DNA of 64,000 nt, taken from the NCBI GenBank assembly GCA_002382805.1, contig DGAD01000043.1:1-64000 (forward strand), written 5' to 3'. The notes under the pieces were generated by a model. That model had not been told where the DNA came from, did not search any database, and was given only the letters and a program-made list of their open reading frames with translations. Both the position numbers and the translations under genes were made by a program. Positions 15,857-25,158 of this stretch are shown piece after piece. The DNA comes from Clostridiales bacterium UBA4039. GTDB taxonomy: Bacteria; Bacillota; Clostridia; Lachnospirales; Vallitaleaceae. The first letter of the stretch is position 1. Each line of letters starts with the position of its first letter.

Positions 15857-16886
15857 AGCAGACATGCATCAGTTAAGTATATATTTACGACAAAACCATC
15901 GAAGTATTGCCCTGTATATGTTTGCGCAGATTTTTTTCTCAGGGGCATGGCTCCTCTATCATAATTCGGAGATTATGCGTGTCCTTTATCCGGTGATGGT
16001 AACAACATTCATCGGCTTAACAGGGCTTGTTATAGGCTATATGCGCCATATTAGAAAAATCCATTCAATGGAAAATGCGTATCGTTATGTTGAGAGGAAT
16101 AATCGAGGACCGGATGATCTTAATATTGTTACAGATCAGCATGCCGAAGCGATATTGATAGCTATTGCAAATGAGCTAATGGCAAAGTTTAAAACGTTAG
16201 AGGAAAGCTATTTTCTCAATGAAAAAGACCGAGAAAGTTATTATGCGCTTTGGTCCCATCAGATTAAGACACCGATTACTTCATTAAAGCTTCTCTTAGA
16301 AGAAATGCATGATGAAGATGATTTTTTGGCAAGGCGTTATCAAATGTTGGAAGAGATATTAAAAATTGAACAATACATGGAGATGATCCTTCATTATAAC
16401 CGTATTGGTGATATGTCCAAAGATCTAGAAATCGAAGAGGTGGCATTACAAAAAGTGGTTCATCATGTCCTAAAAAAATTCAGCATCCTTTTTATCAATC
16501 GTCGATTTAAAATTGTTGTTGAGGTGCCAGAGGTGATGGTCATATCGGATAAAAAATGGTTGACACTCGTTATCGAACAAATCTTATCCAATGCAATTAA
16601 ATACACAGAAAGTGGGAGCATTACTATTCGGGCTGTTCAACGGGAGGATAGTGTCCAATTAATCGTTGAAGATACAGGCATTGGCATACGTGCAGAAGAT
16701 ATTGAACGTGTCTTTGAAAAAGGATTCACAGGATATAATGGGCGTTTGGACCAACGGGCAAGTGGGATTGGACTGTTTTTAGTTAAGAAGGTTATGGATC
16801 AACTCAACCATACGATTAAAATTAAGTCAGAACTTGGCGAAGGCACACAGGTTGTATTAGGTTTTGGGAATCTTACAAAAATGTAA
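15843..16886 (+). CDS. Sensor histidine kinase, BceS-like (intramembrane-sensing)
   Basis: 347 residues. Two membrane segments close together at the N-terminus (about 20-37 and 45-65) with almost no extracellular loop are the hallmark of BceS-type kinases, which sense through their ABC transporter. The phospho-acceptor is H139 in WSHQIKTPITSLKLL. The ATPase part has NAIKYTESGSI (N box), EDTGIGIRAEDIERVFEKGF (G1) and ASGIGLFLVKK (G2). It lies between its response regulator and the transporter genes. Confidence 0.9.
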   Translation: MLLSKADMHQLSIYLRQNHRSIALYMFAQIFFSGAWLLYHNSEIMRVLYPVMVTTFIGLTGLVIGYMRHIRKIHSMENAYRYVERNNRGPDDLNIVTDQHAEAILIAIANELMAKFKTLEESYFLNEKDRESYYALWSHQIKTPITSLKLLLEEMHDEDDFLARRYQMLEEILKIEQYMEMILHYNRIGDMSKDLEIEEVALQKVVHHVLKKFSILFINRRFKIVVEVPEVMVISDKKWLTLVIEQILSNAIKYTESGSITIRAVQREDSVQLIVEDTGIGIRAEDIERVFEKGFTGYNGRLDQRASGIGLFLVKKVMDQLNHTIKIKSELGEGTQVVLGFGNLTKM

Positions 16887-16997
16887 GGTTCCTCTTTAAA
16901 TTGTAAGTTAAATCGATGGTTTCTAAGAACAAAAAGCGTTATGATTATTTTAGATGATTTAAATTTTACTAAAGTAAAAATAATCAAGGAGGAAACG

Positions 16998-17771
16998 ATG
17001 ATACTATTAGATGTAAAAAACTTGAGCAAAGTATATACGACTCAGTTAGGGTTTAATAAAGTGGAGGCGCTTGTCGATGTAAGCTTTAGCGTTAATCAGG
17101 GGGAATATATTGCAATCATGGGCGAGTCAGGATCGGGTAAGACAACCTTGCTCAACATACTGGCAACTATTGACAAACCAACAACAGGGGCTGTGTATTT
17201 AAAAAAGAACAATGTTTCAAAAATCAAAAGTAAACATTTGGCAGAGTTTCGACGCAAAAATTTAGGGTTTGTATTTCAAGACTTTAACCTATTAGATACC
17301 TTAAGTGTTGAAGATAATATTTTTCTACCCTTAGTTTTAGCGGGTATGCAGTATGAACAAATGCATGCACGACTTAAACCTCTTGTACATATGTTGGGCA
17401 TTGAAGATATCCTAAAAAAATATCCGTATGAGATCTCCGGTGGTCAAAAACAGCGAACTGCCGTTGCACGTGCATTAATCACAAATCCGGAGCTTGTGTT
17501 GGCCGATGAACCGACCGGAGCACTCGATTCAAAAGCTTCAGAAGATTTACTAGATATTTTTGAGGATGTAAATACAGCCGGACAAACCATTCTTATGGTC
17601 ACCCATAGTATTAAAGCAGCAGCTCATGCGAATCGCGTCCTATTTATTAAAGACGGTATGATCTTTAATCAAATCTATCGGGGACATGAGTCGGATGAAG
17701 CGATGTATAAAAAAATCTCAGATACGTTGACCTTATTGCAGACAGGAGATGCTATCTATGAAGTCAGTTAA
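16998..17771 (+). CDS. ABC transporter ATP-binding protein, BceA-like
   Basis: 257 residues from the ATG behind AAGGAGG. Walker A GESGSGKTT (about 40-48), Q-loop in FVFQDFNLLDTL, signature SGGQKQRTAVARAL and Walker B LVLADEPTGALDSK are intact. This sequence type belongs to the MacB/BceA family that pairs with an FtsX-like permease. It overlaps the permease gene by 14 bases. Together they probably free lipid-cycle targets from peptide antibiotics and signal the kinase. Confidence 0.9.
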   Translation: MILLDVKNLSKVYTTQLGFNKVEALVDVSFSVNQGEYIAIMGESGSGKTTLLNILATIDKPTTGAVYLKKNNVSKIKSKHLAEFRRKNLGFVFQDFNLLDTLSVEDNIFLPLVLAGMQYEQMHARLKPLVHMLGIEDILKKYPYEISGGQKQRTAVARALITNPELVLADEPTGALDSKASEDLLDIFEDVNTAGQTILMVTHSIKAAAHANRVLFIKDGMIFNQIYRGHESDEAMYKKISDTLTLLQTGDAIYEVS

Positions 17772-19752
17772 TAAAGTGCCCTTAATTTTTCGACTATCCT
17801 TTAAAAATATTTATATGAATCGAGCTATCTATGGGCCATACCTGTTTGCAGGCAGTTTTGCAACATTTACCTTCTTTGTTCTTTCATCAATTATTTATAA
17901 TGATTTGGTTTATGTGTTGCCACATAGTTCATATGTATATGGAATGATGCTCATCGGTTTGTTTTTGCTGGGAATTATCATGATTCCATTTCTTTTTTAC
18001 ACCCACAGCTTTTTGCTCAAACAAAGAAAGAAGGAATTTGCGCTATATGAAATATTGGGACTAGGAAAAGGGCATGTTATGCTTATGCTATGCTTTGAGA
18101 CGATATTTGTCTATGGTATGGTAATGCTTGCAGGTATTGTCTTTGGTGCACTGATGTCCAAGTTTTTGTTCTTGATTCTACTTAACTTAAGTGGCTTGCC
18201 AACGGAAGTAGGCTTTGCGTTTAAATCCAAAGCGTTTGTTCAAACGGGCGCATTCTTTTTGGGACTCTATGGATTCATCTATGTGGTCTCATTGCGACGG
18301 ATTCTTGCAGCAACACCCATCCACCTGTTAAAGGGAAGTAAGCAAAATGACAATAAACCTAAGTTCCCTTTTATTCGCGCACTTATTGGGATTGGAGTTA
18401 TGGGGGCAGGATATGCTATAGCGGTGACTAGCCAAGTGGATGGTTCAATTTTCGCAGATTTTTTCTTGGCCATTCTTTTCGTCATTATTGGAACATACAT
18501 GTTCTTTAAATCAGGGCTTCATATGTTGATGCAGAATTTGCGAAAACGAAAAGGCATATACTATCAACCCAAAAATTTTATCACTTTGTCCGGCATCCAT
18601 CAGCGTGTGAATAAAAGTTCTGCGAGTTTAGCTAATATATGTATCTTCAGTACCATGGTAATAATCACATTATTATGTACGGTATCACTCTTTCGAGGGA
18701 TGGAGTCGATTCATGCATTTGATCATCCGGTAGATGCAACGATAACTTATGTTGATGGGCAATACCCAGAGCAAAAGGTACGTGATGTAAAGGATATTGA
18801 AGCGACAATCGATCAATTAAAAAAAGAGTATGGAATTAAAACAGTTAAGCTTTTGAATTATAGCTATTGGGAAAAACGAGCGGAGTACAACGAAGATTAT
18901 TTTGGTCGTGTACGATGGATGACTAAAGAAGAAGCCCTAAAACTTAATGCTGACGTTAAAGACTTACAGCCGGGACATGTCATGATTTATTCGACAGGCC
19001 CCAATGTTAACTTCGAGACGATCAAGTTTAATGACGTACAATATCCGGTTCAGCAAGAGCTTTTGAATATGCATAATATCCCTAAATCCACAAAAAATCT
19101 ATTCTCGGATAATATATATGTGATTGCTTATGATAGCGAGCAAATCGAGACAATGATTGTAGCGACGCCCCAACAAGCCCCAGCTCGTTATGAAAACCAT
19201 TATGATATCGTGATTCAAGATCAGGAGCAAAAAGACTACTTTACACAAGGCGACAGTGCTCAGGCAAAATTTATCCACGCGCTTTACGAGCAAGTTAATC
19301 AAGAACAAGATGTGACAATCAGCTTTTCAGACGCATATGAAGGAGCGAGGGAAGTTAGAACTATGTCAGGAGGTCTTCTCTTTTTAGGATTGTTCTGTAG
19401 CGTTATATTTATTGTATGTTTTATTATTATTATGTATTACAAACAATTAGCAGAAGGGTATGATGATCATTACAATTTTGACATACTTCAAAAGGTGGGT
19501 ATGGATAAACGTGAAGTTCAAGGAACGATTTTGCGACAAATCCTTGTAGTGTTTGCGATTCCTTTAGTCTTTGCTATCATTCATACGCTTTTTGGACTAG
19601 AGATGATTATTACCTTATTTGCGACGATTGGGCTTTACGAAGAAATGGTTATTCGATGGAGCGGTGTTGGCGTTATCATAGGATATTGTCTACTTTATGT
19701 GTATATATATTTTAAAACATCTAAAACCTATTATCGTATTGTAGCCAAATAA
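17758..19752 (+). CDS. ABC transporter permease, BceB-like (FtsX family)
   Basis: 664 residues, starting at the ATG behind GGAG. It shows about ten membrane segments: one, then three (45-160), two (about 205-245), then a large extracellular domain (about 300-535) between the seventh and eighth, and three at the C-terminus. The Lys/Arg-rich LLKQRKKEFALYEILGLGKGHV motif after the second segment is the typical FtsX-domain feature. The large extracellular domain is the antibiotic-sensing part in BceB proteins. Which antibiotic is recognised cannot be read from sequence. Confidence 0.9.
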   Translation: MKSVNKVPLIFRLSFKNIYMNRAIYGPYLFAGSFATFTFFVLSSIIYNDLVYVLPHSSYVYGMMLIGLFLLGIIMIPFLFYTHSFLLKQRKKEFALYEILGLGKGHVMLMLCFETIFVYGMVMLAGIVFGALMSKFLFLILLNLSGLPTEVGFAFKSKAFVQTGAFFLGLYGFIYVVSLRRILAATPIHLLKGSKQNDNKPKFPFIRALIGIGVMGAGYAIAVTSQVDGSIFADFFLAILFVIIGTYMFFKSGLHMLMQNLRKRKGIYYQPKNFITLSGIHQRVNKSSASLANICIFSTMVIITLLCTVSLFRGMESIHAFDHPVDATITYVDGQYPEQKVRDVKDIEATIDQLKKEYGIKTVKLLNYSYWEKRAEYNEDYFGRVRWMTKEEALKLNADVKDLQPGHVMIYSTGPNVNFETIKFNDVQYPVQQELLNMHNIPKSTKNLFSDNIYVIAYDSEQIETMIVATPQQAPARYENHYDIVIQDQEQKDYFTQGDSAQAKFIHALYEQVNQEQDVTISFSDAYEGAREVRTMSGGLLFLGLFCSVIFIVCFIIIMYYKQLAEGYDDHYNFDILQKVGMDKREVQGTILRQILVVFAIPLVFAIIHTLFGLEMIITLFATIGLYEEMVIRWSGVGVIIGYCLLYVYIYFKTSKTYYRIVAK

Positions 19753-19792
19753 ATGGTATAGTAAGGGTATCATAGAATATAGGAGTGAGCAT

Positions 19793-20116
19793 ATGCAAGA
19801 AATTCGTGAAGTAGATACCCTAAAAACAATGGTGGATACAAATGCTATGACTGTCGTTGTCTTTACGATGCCTAGTTGCGGGGTTTGTACACCGCTTAAA
19901 CAAAAAATAGCCTCTGTGCTAGAGGCGTTTCCAGAGGTGGCGCGTGGGTCGGTTGATCTGCTAGAGGTTGAAGCTGCCAAAGGAGAATATCAGATTTACA
20001 CAGCTCCAATTATTGTGCTGTTTGTTCAAGGTAAAGAAGCAAAACGATATTCATCGGCGATGAATATCGTTGAGTTCAAAGAAACTATTGCGCGCTATCA
20101 GCAACTGATGGGTTAG
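19793..20116 (+). CDS. Thioredoxin-like protein with a CGVC active site
   Basis: 107 residues of thioredoxin fold. The redox motif is C29-G-V-C32 in TMPSCGVCTPLK and the cis-proline loop is TAPIIVLF near 68-75. The active-site sequence differs from CGPC of classical thioredoxin, so the redox potential and partner may differ. TAGGAGTGAG precedes the ATG. Its last 32 bases overlap the convergent GH105 gene on the other strand. Confidence 0.8.
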   Translation: MQEIREVDTLKTMVDTNAMTVVVFTMPSCGVCTPLKQKIASVLEAFPEVARGSVDLLEVEAAKGEYQIYTAPIIVLFVQGKEAKRYSSAMNIVEFKETIARYQQLMG

Positions 20117-21200
20117 ACAGATTGATTTCAGCACACATCATGGCAAAGGTTCCAATCCCATGAAGGTCATTGGTGCTTGTTGGTCGATGAAGATAATGGG
20201 TATAGTCGCCAACACCGGTTCCGATACAAACATGTTCAAGAAGTAGCTTGTTGTTATCGTCAAAATTAAGACGGTTAATGATTCCATGATAACCTTGTAA
20301 TGCATAAGTTAGGTAGACTTTATGTAAAAGCCCTAATCGAACGGCCTTTGCAAGTGCATAGACAAACAAACTTGTGCAGGAGGTTTCTAGCCAATTGTTT
20401 TTGTCGTCACCTTTGTCAATGACTTGATACCAAAGACCACTCGAATCTTGAAAAGGGATAAGTGACTTTAAGATATCTTGAAGGATATGCTTTAATTCAT
20501 TATAATCCGGGTGACTTGTCGGTAAGATGTCAAGGATTTCAACAAGTGCTACCGGAACCCAACCGAGTGCGCGTCCCCATATCTCGGGAGAACACCCGGT
20601 TTGTGCATCTGCCCATGGTGCAACTTTTGAAGGATCCCATGCATGATATAAAAGACCCGATGCTTCATCACGCATATAGGTATACATCAGTTTGGCTTGA
20701 TGTGCAATTAAAGTGTAGTAGGAATCATCCCCAATGAGTTGACCATAACGCATTGCCACAGGACCGGACATAAAAAGGCTATCAAGCCATACTTGATTTT
20801 GGCAGTCATCTTTGTGCCAAAAACCTCCCTTTTCGTTTACTTTCCAGTCTTTAAACGGAGGAATAAGTGTGTCGAGAACTTTTCGATACTGTGGATTGTG
20901 CTTATCGTCTAACAGTCGGTAGAGTAAGATTGAAGGTTGGATATCGTCAAATTGAGTCGGATCACATTCGCTTAGCTGACCATTGGTATCAATGATACTG
21001 TTTAGCCAGGCTTTGATATATTCATCGTATTTTGCATCGGCATTTTGAAGATAACATTGTTCCATACCCAGGAGAAAAACACCCTGATGATAATGAAAAC
21101 GCCCTTTTGGTGGTAGATTTGAAGCGTCAAATGTATTCATAAGCGCTTCACAGGCAAGTTCGCCCCATTCAAGGGGGCTTTTTTTTTCGTTTGTATTCAT
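20085..21200 (-). CDS. Unsaturated rhamnogalacturonyl hydrolase-like enzyme, GH105
   Basis: 371 residues of (alpha/alpha)6 fold. The family hallmark WLDSLFMSGPV carries D140, aligning with the catalytic Asp (D143) of YteR; other typical parts are GGFWHKDD, SPEIWGRALGWVPVALVEIL and GTGVGDYTHYL. GH105 enzymes remove the 4,5-unsaturated uronic acid that polysaccharide lyases leave on oligosaccharides, in the cytoplasm; no signal peptide is present, in agreement. The start at 21200 is preferred over one 19 codons upstream. It is divergent from an AraC regulator that probably controls both directions. The N-terminal MNTNEKKSPLEWGELAC is a normal family start. Confidence 0.85.
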   Translation of the reverse strand: MNTNEKKSPLEWGELACEALMNTFDASNLPPKGRFHYHQGVFLLGMEQCYLQNADAKYDEYIKAWLNSIIDTNGQLSECDPTQFDDIQPSILLYRLLDDKHNPQYRKVLDTLIPPFKDWKVNEKGGFWHKDDCQNQVWLDSLFMSGPVAMRYGQLIGDDSYYTLIAHQAKLMYTYMRDEASGLLYHAWDPSKVAPWADAQTGCSPEIWGRALGWVPVALVEILDILPTSHPDYNELKHILQDILKSLIPFQDSSGLWYQVIDKGDDKNNWLETSCTSLFVYALAKAVRLGLLHKVYLTYALQGYHGIINRLNFDDNNKLLLEHVCIGTGVGDYTHYLHRPTSTNDLHGIGTFAMMCAEINLSNPSVADSAQ

Positions 21201-21261
21201 AGATTTACTCTTTTTTAAGTGTATTATGCAGTCATTATATAAGATAAATATGTACATTTTA

Positions 21262-21270
21262 TGCTATAAT
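21262..21270 (+). promoter_or_regulatory. Extended -10 promoter of the AraC/sugar operon
   Basis: TGCTATAAT (extended -10) lies 56 bases before the AraC start codon and has no good -35 hexamer, which fits an activator-dependent or extended -10 promoter. The same TGCTATAAT occurs before two other operons in this window (40915, 46238). Confidence 0.55.
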
Positions 21271-21325
21271 AGGACAAAACTTCTTATATTTTGTCATAGG
21301 GTAACAACCGAAGGAGATAAAGACC

Positions 21326-22165
21326 ATGCATTCATATCAATATCAAACTCAAGATAGCGGATTTTCCATAGTGTATCAAAAAGCATTGGTCCATACGATG
21401 CCTAAAAGCCATTTTCATCAAAGCTACGAATTGTATTATTTGTTGAGTGGAGAACGGGATTTTTTCATTAAAGACCGGATATTAAAAATTGAAGAAGGAG
21501 ATATTATCATTATCCGCCCGAATGTATTGCATAAGACAGCCAATGGTAATCCTTCAGAACATGAAAAGATTATTATGAATTTTATGGATGCGCTTGCACC
21601 GGGGCTAGCCGGAGAAAAGCTTTCTAATTTTTTACTTGAATCGCATAGAGACTATGTGCTAATAAAAAAACATTCCGCGTTGAAAAGAAAAATATACCCT
21701 ATTTTTCAGGAAATACTTGAAGAGATACAGCGAGAACAAGGGGTGTCGCCTATATATTTACAGGCACTGTTGATACAATTACTTGTAAATGTGAATCGAC
21801 ATTTGGAACAACACAGCCAGCCCCTTCCTCAATATATCAGTGCAGCACATGAACGAGTATCAGAGATTGTACAATACATCAATCAACATTATTTTGAGGC
21901 GATAACACTATCTTGTGTTGCAGATGAATTTTATATTAGTCCAAGCTACCTAAGTCGAATATTTAAAGAAGCAACGGAATTTTCTTTTGTTGAATATGTG
22001 AATCATGTCCGTGTAAAAGAAGCTATTTTTCTCCTAAAAAACACACGTTTAAAATCCTATGTGATTGGTAAAAAAGTTGGGTTTAGCAGTGTGACGCACT
22101 ATGGGCGTGTCTTTAAAGAAGTCACAGGTAATTCACCACTTTATTATAGAAATATGGTATTATAG
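21326..22165 (+). CDS. AraC-family transcriptional regulator
   Basis: 279 residues: an N-terminal cupin sensor domain (HFHQSYELYYLLSGERDFFI ... VLHKTANGNPSEHEKIIM) and a C-terminal double helix-turn-helix (about 175-278, LSCVADEFYISPSYLSRIFK and SVTHYGRVFKEVTGNSP). It precedes the Gfo/Idh-to-ZIP operon and is divergent from GH105, so it most likely activates use of an unsaturated-uronide-derived sugar. AAGGAGATAAAG precedes the ATG. Confidence 0.9.
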   Translation: MHSYQYQTQDSGFSIVYQKALVHTMPKSHFHQSYELYYLLSGERDFFIKDRILKIEEGDIIIIRPNVLHKTANGNPSEHEKIIMNFMDALAPGLAGEKLSNFLLESHRDYVLIKKHSALKRKIYPIFQEILEEIQREQGVSPIYLQALLIQLLVNVNRHLEQHSQPLPQYISAAHERVSEIVQYINQHYFEAITLSCVADEFYISPSYLSRIFKEATEFSFVEYVNHVRVKEAIFLLKNTRLKSYVIGKKVGFSSVTHYGRVFKEVTGNSPLYYRNMVL

Positions 22166-22211
22166 AAATAATCGAAGGTATAAAAAAGGACATGATGGAA
22201 AGGAATTGACT

Positions 22212-23186
22212 ATGAAAAAAATACGATGGGGAATCATTGGGTGTGGAAATGTAACTGAGGTAAAAAGTGGCCCTGGATTCCAGAATGCGGATAATTCTGA
22301 GTTGGTTGCGGTGATGCGACGCGATGGTGCATTGGCAAAAGACTATGCAAAACGCCATAATGTACCCAAGTGGTATGACGATGCAACAGCACTTATTGAG
22401 GATCCGGATGTGGATGCGGTATATATTGCAACCCCACCGGCCTACCATAAAGACTATACATTACAATGCGCCAAAGCCGGTAAACCTGTATATGTGGAAA
22501 AACCAATGGCACTTAATTTTGAAGAATGTAACGCGATGATTCAAGGGTGTAAACAAGAAGGTGTTCCATTATATGTGGCATATTACAGAAGAGGATTGCC
22601 GCGATTTCATAAGATTAAGGAACTCATTGATACCAAGGCGATTGGTGAGGTGCGCTTTGTGACGGTTAATAATACGCAACCCATAATTCGTCCGGATGGA
22701 GAGGGGACACTTCCATGGAGAGTGAAGCCAGAGCTTGCAGGCGGAGGGATATTTTTTGATATTGGGTGCCATACACTAGATATTCTTGATTATATTTTAG
22801 GTCCGATTAAAGAAGTAAGTGGACATGCAAACAATCAAGGGGGCACATATCCGGCAGAAGATATTGTCAGTGGAACCTTTGTCTTTGAATCCGGCGTACA
22901 TGGAAGCGGTGTATGGTGTTTTAGCGCCTTCGAACGCGAGGACATGAATGTTATTGTCGGAAGTAAAGGGAAAATAGAATTTTCAACATTTGGCAATGAG
23001 CCTATACGTGTGACAACCGCTCATGACATACAGACTTATGAGATAATAAATCCCACCCATATTCAGCAGCCGTTGATTCAGATGATTGTCGACGATTTAT
23101 CTGGAGTAGCTACGGCGCCAAGTACAGGCGTTAGTGCATCTAGAACAAGCTGGGTTATGGATGAGATGGTAAAGGGATATCGATGA
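22212..23186 (+). CDS. Gfo/Idh/MocA-family sugar oxidoreductase
   Basis: 324 residues. A Rossmann fold starts with WGIIGCGNVTEVKSGPG, the NAD(P)-contact EKPMA is near residues 95-99 and the substrate-domain pattern GGGIFFDIGCHTLDILDYIL includes the catalytic His. Start chosen at the ATG behind AAAGGA; the frame upstream overlaps the AraC gene. Members oxidise or reduce sugars, sugar acids or inositols with a nicotinamide cofactor. It overlaps the following MFS gene (ATGA). The exact sugar is unknown. Confidence 0.85.
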   Translation: MKKIRWGIIGCGNVTEVKSGPGFQNADNSELVAVMRRDGALAKDYAKRHNVPKWYDDATALIEDPDVDAVYIATPPAYHKDYTLQCAKAGKPVYVEKPMALNFEECNAMIQGCKQEGVPLYVAYYRRGLPRFHKIKELIDTKAIGEVRFVTVNNTQPIIRPDGEGTLPWRVKPELAGGGIFFDIGCHTLDILDYILGPIKEVSGHANNQGGTYPAEDIVSGTFVFESGVHGSGVWCFSAFEREDMNVIVGSKGKIEFSTFGNEPIRVTTAHDIQTYEIINPTHIQQPLIQMIVDDLSGVATAPSTGVSASRTSWVMDEMVKGYR

Positions 23187-24304
23187 AAAAATACATTCTT
23201 CAAAGTGCACTTTTCTGGGCAGGCATTCCGATTATGTGGGGATTTTTGCCGACATATTTTGATGGGATTGCGATGACATCAGGTCAGATAGGTATTCTCA
23301 TGGCGATTAATCCTTTTGTCTCGATTATAGCACAGCCTTTTTTCGGAACAAAAACGGACAAAGCATCTTCGAAGAATAAGATCTTTAACATTCTGATGTT
23401 ATTGACAGTGATTGGGATCTTACTCATACCGATGCATAAGGATTATCGCTACGTTATTACGATTATTTTTATTGTCTCGATTTTCCAAGCGGCACTTTTA
23501 CCGATCTCAGAGAGTATTACATTGGAATCGTTAGAACATATGGGACGCTCCTATGGACCGGTTCGTACAGCCGGAACCGTAAGTTATGCGTTTGTTGCTA
23601 TGCTTGTTGGACTTATGATGCGTATAGATATCAAGATGATTTTTTATGTGACAGCTTTTATCGGTTTAGCCAACATCATTGTAGTAGCCCAACTTCCGAC
23701 GGTTCGGGGGCACCATGACCGGCACCACAAAGTGTCTTATAAGGTAATCTTTGAAGATAGGATGTTAAAAAACTTTATCAGTCTAACAGTTATTGCACAG
23801 ATGATGGTCAGTTTTTTTATGACGTTCTTTGCGGTATACTTTGTTGCACAAGGCGGACTAAGCAGTCAGGTAGGATGGTTGTATTTTATTGCTGCGCTTA
23901 GCGAAGTTCCATTTTTATTTTTTGCAGATCGTATTATTGAACGTTTTGGAGTGAAGAAGACATTGCTTTTTTCCATGCTCATCTTCGGACTCCGATTTGT
24001 GATTTTATATTTTAGTCAATCACCAATATGGTTTTACTCGATTTCTTTACTACATGGTATGACATATATTGTTTTTGCATATAGTTTGGCGGTTTATATT
24101 AATAAAACCGTACGAAAAGAGTTAAGAACGACAGGCCAAACCGTTTTAGCTGTAGCATCCTCGGTAGGAAAGATATTTGGTTCTCTCCTTGGAGGCGTAT
24201 TGATTGATAAGATGGGATATCAACACTCGATGTTAGCGGCGGCGTTCTTTTGCTTTTTGACATTAATTATTTACAATTTTATTTTGAATAATAGGAGGAC
24301 TTAA
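23183..24304 (+). CDS. MFS transporter, LacY/nucleoside-proton-symporter-like
   Basis: 373 residues with about twelve membrane segments. The N-terminus LFWAGIPIMWGFLPTYF and the loop QPFFGTKTDKASSKNK correspond to the MFS_1-like group that includes LacY and NupG relatives. It starts inside the end of the dehydrogenase gene (ATGA) and so is translated with it. Likely role: import of the sugar or uronide processed by this operon and the divergent GH105. Confidence 0.8.
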   Translation: MKKYILQSALFWAGIPIMWGFLPTYFDGIAMTSGQIGILMAINPFVSIIAQPFFGTKTDKASSKNKIFNILMLLTVIGILLIPMHKDYRYVITIIFIVSIFQAALLPISESITLESLEHMGRSYGPVRTAGTVSYAFVAMLVGLMMRIDIKMIFYVTAFIGLANIIVVAQLPTVRGHHDRHHKVSYKVIFEDRMLKNFISLTVIAQMMVSFFMTFFAVYFVAQGGLSSQVGWLYFIAALSEVPFLFFADRIIERFGVKKTLLFSMLIFGLRFVILYFSQSPIWFYSISLLHGMTYIVFAYSLAVYINKTVRKELRTTGQTVLAVASSVGKIFGSLLGGVLIDKMGYQHSMLAAAFFCFLTLIIYNFILNNRRT

Positions 24305-24306
24305 CA

Positions 24307-25152
24307 ATGCATACGTGGCAGACAGTATTGCTCGCATTTAGCTTGACCCTTTTTGCAGGATTGTCAACAGGAATAGGAAGTGCGTTAGCATTTTATACAA
24401 AACAAACGAATAAGAAATTTTTATCAGGGGCGCTAGGTTTTTCAGCAGGCGTTATGATATATGTATCTTTTATTGAGATATTTCCAAAGGCTAAGGATTC
24501 ATTATCGATGGTGGTTGGTGATAAACAGGGGATGCTTATTACTACCCTCGCTTTTTTTGGGGGTGTTGCTATTATTGCTCTGATTGATAAATTTGTACCG
24601 AGTTATGAAAATCCACATGAAATCTATGACTTGTCAGACATAGATGACTTGAATGAAATAGAAGACTATGAAGTAACAAAGAAAAAGCAAAAACAAGATG
24701 CGAATCTATTGCGTATGGGAGTGTTTTCAGCACTTGCAATTGCTATCCATAACTTCCCGGAAGGTATGGCAACGTTTTTTGCAGCCTTGGAAGATCCGGC
24801 GCTTGGTATCAGTATTGCCGTAGCGATTGCAATCCATAACATACCCGAAGGAGTGGCGGTGTCAATTCCAATCTATTTTGCGACAGGAAGCAAGAAGAAA
24901 GCGTTTAAATATTCTTTTTCTTCAGGTTTGTCAGAACCTGTAGGTGCAATTGTCGGATATTTTATTCTGATGAATTTTGCAAGCGATCTTATGTTTGGCA
25001 TTATTTTTGCAGCGGTTGCAGGAATTATGGTCTATATATCCTTAGATGAATTATTGCCAACGGCTGAAAAATACAGTGAACACCACATTGTTATTTACGG
25101 TGTGATTGGCGGGATGGCATTGATGGCAACAAGTTTAATTATGTTAGGGTAA
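24307..25152 (+). CDS. ZIP-family metal transporter, ZupT-like
   Basis: 281 residues with eight membrane segments. The two metal-binding membrane motifs are present: HNFPEGMATFFAA (about 155-167) and HNIPEGVAVSIPI (about 178-190). An acidic cytoplasmic loop (DLSDIDDLNEIEDYE) replaces the usual His-rich loop between segments 3 and 4. ZupT homologues import zinc, iron or manganese. It sits within a sugar operon, 2 bases after the MFS gene, AGGAGGAC preceding the ATG. Confidence 0.9.
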   Translation: MHTWQTVLLAFSLTLFAGLSTGIGSALAFYTKQTNKKFLSGALGFSAGVMIYVSFIEIFPKAKDSLSMVVGDKQGMLITTLAFFGGVAIIALIDKFVPSYENPHEIYDLSDIDDLNEIEDYEVTKKKQKQDANLLRMGVFSALAIAIHNFPEGMATFFAALEDPALGISIAVAIAIHNIPEGVAVSIPIYFATGSKKKAFKYSFSSGLSEPVGAIVGYFILMNFASDLMFGIIFAAVAGIMVYISLDELLPTAEKYSEHHIVIYGVIGGMALMATSLIMLG

Positions 25153-25158
25153 AGTGTT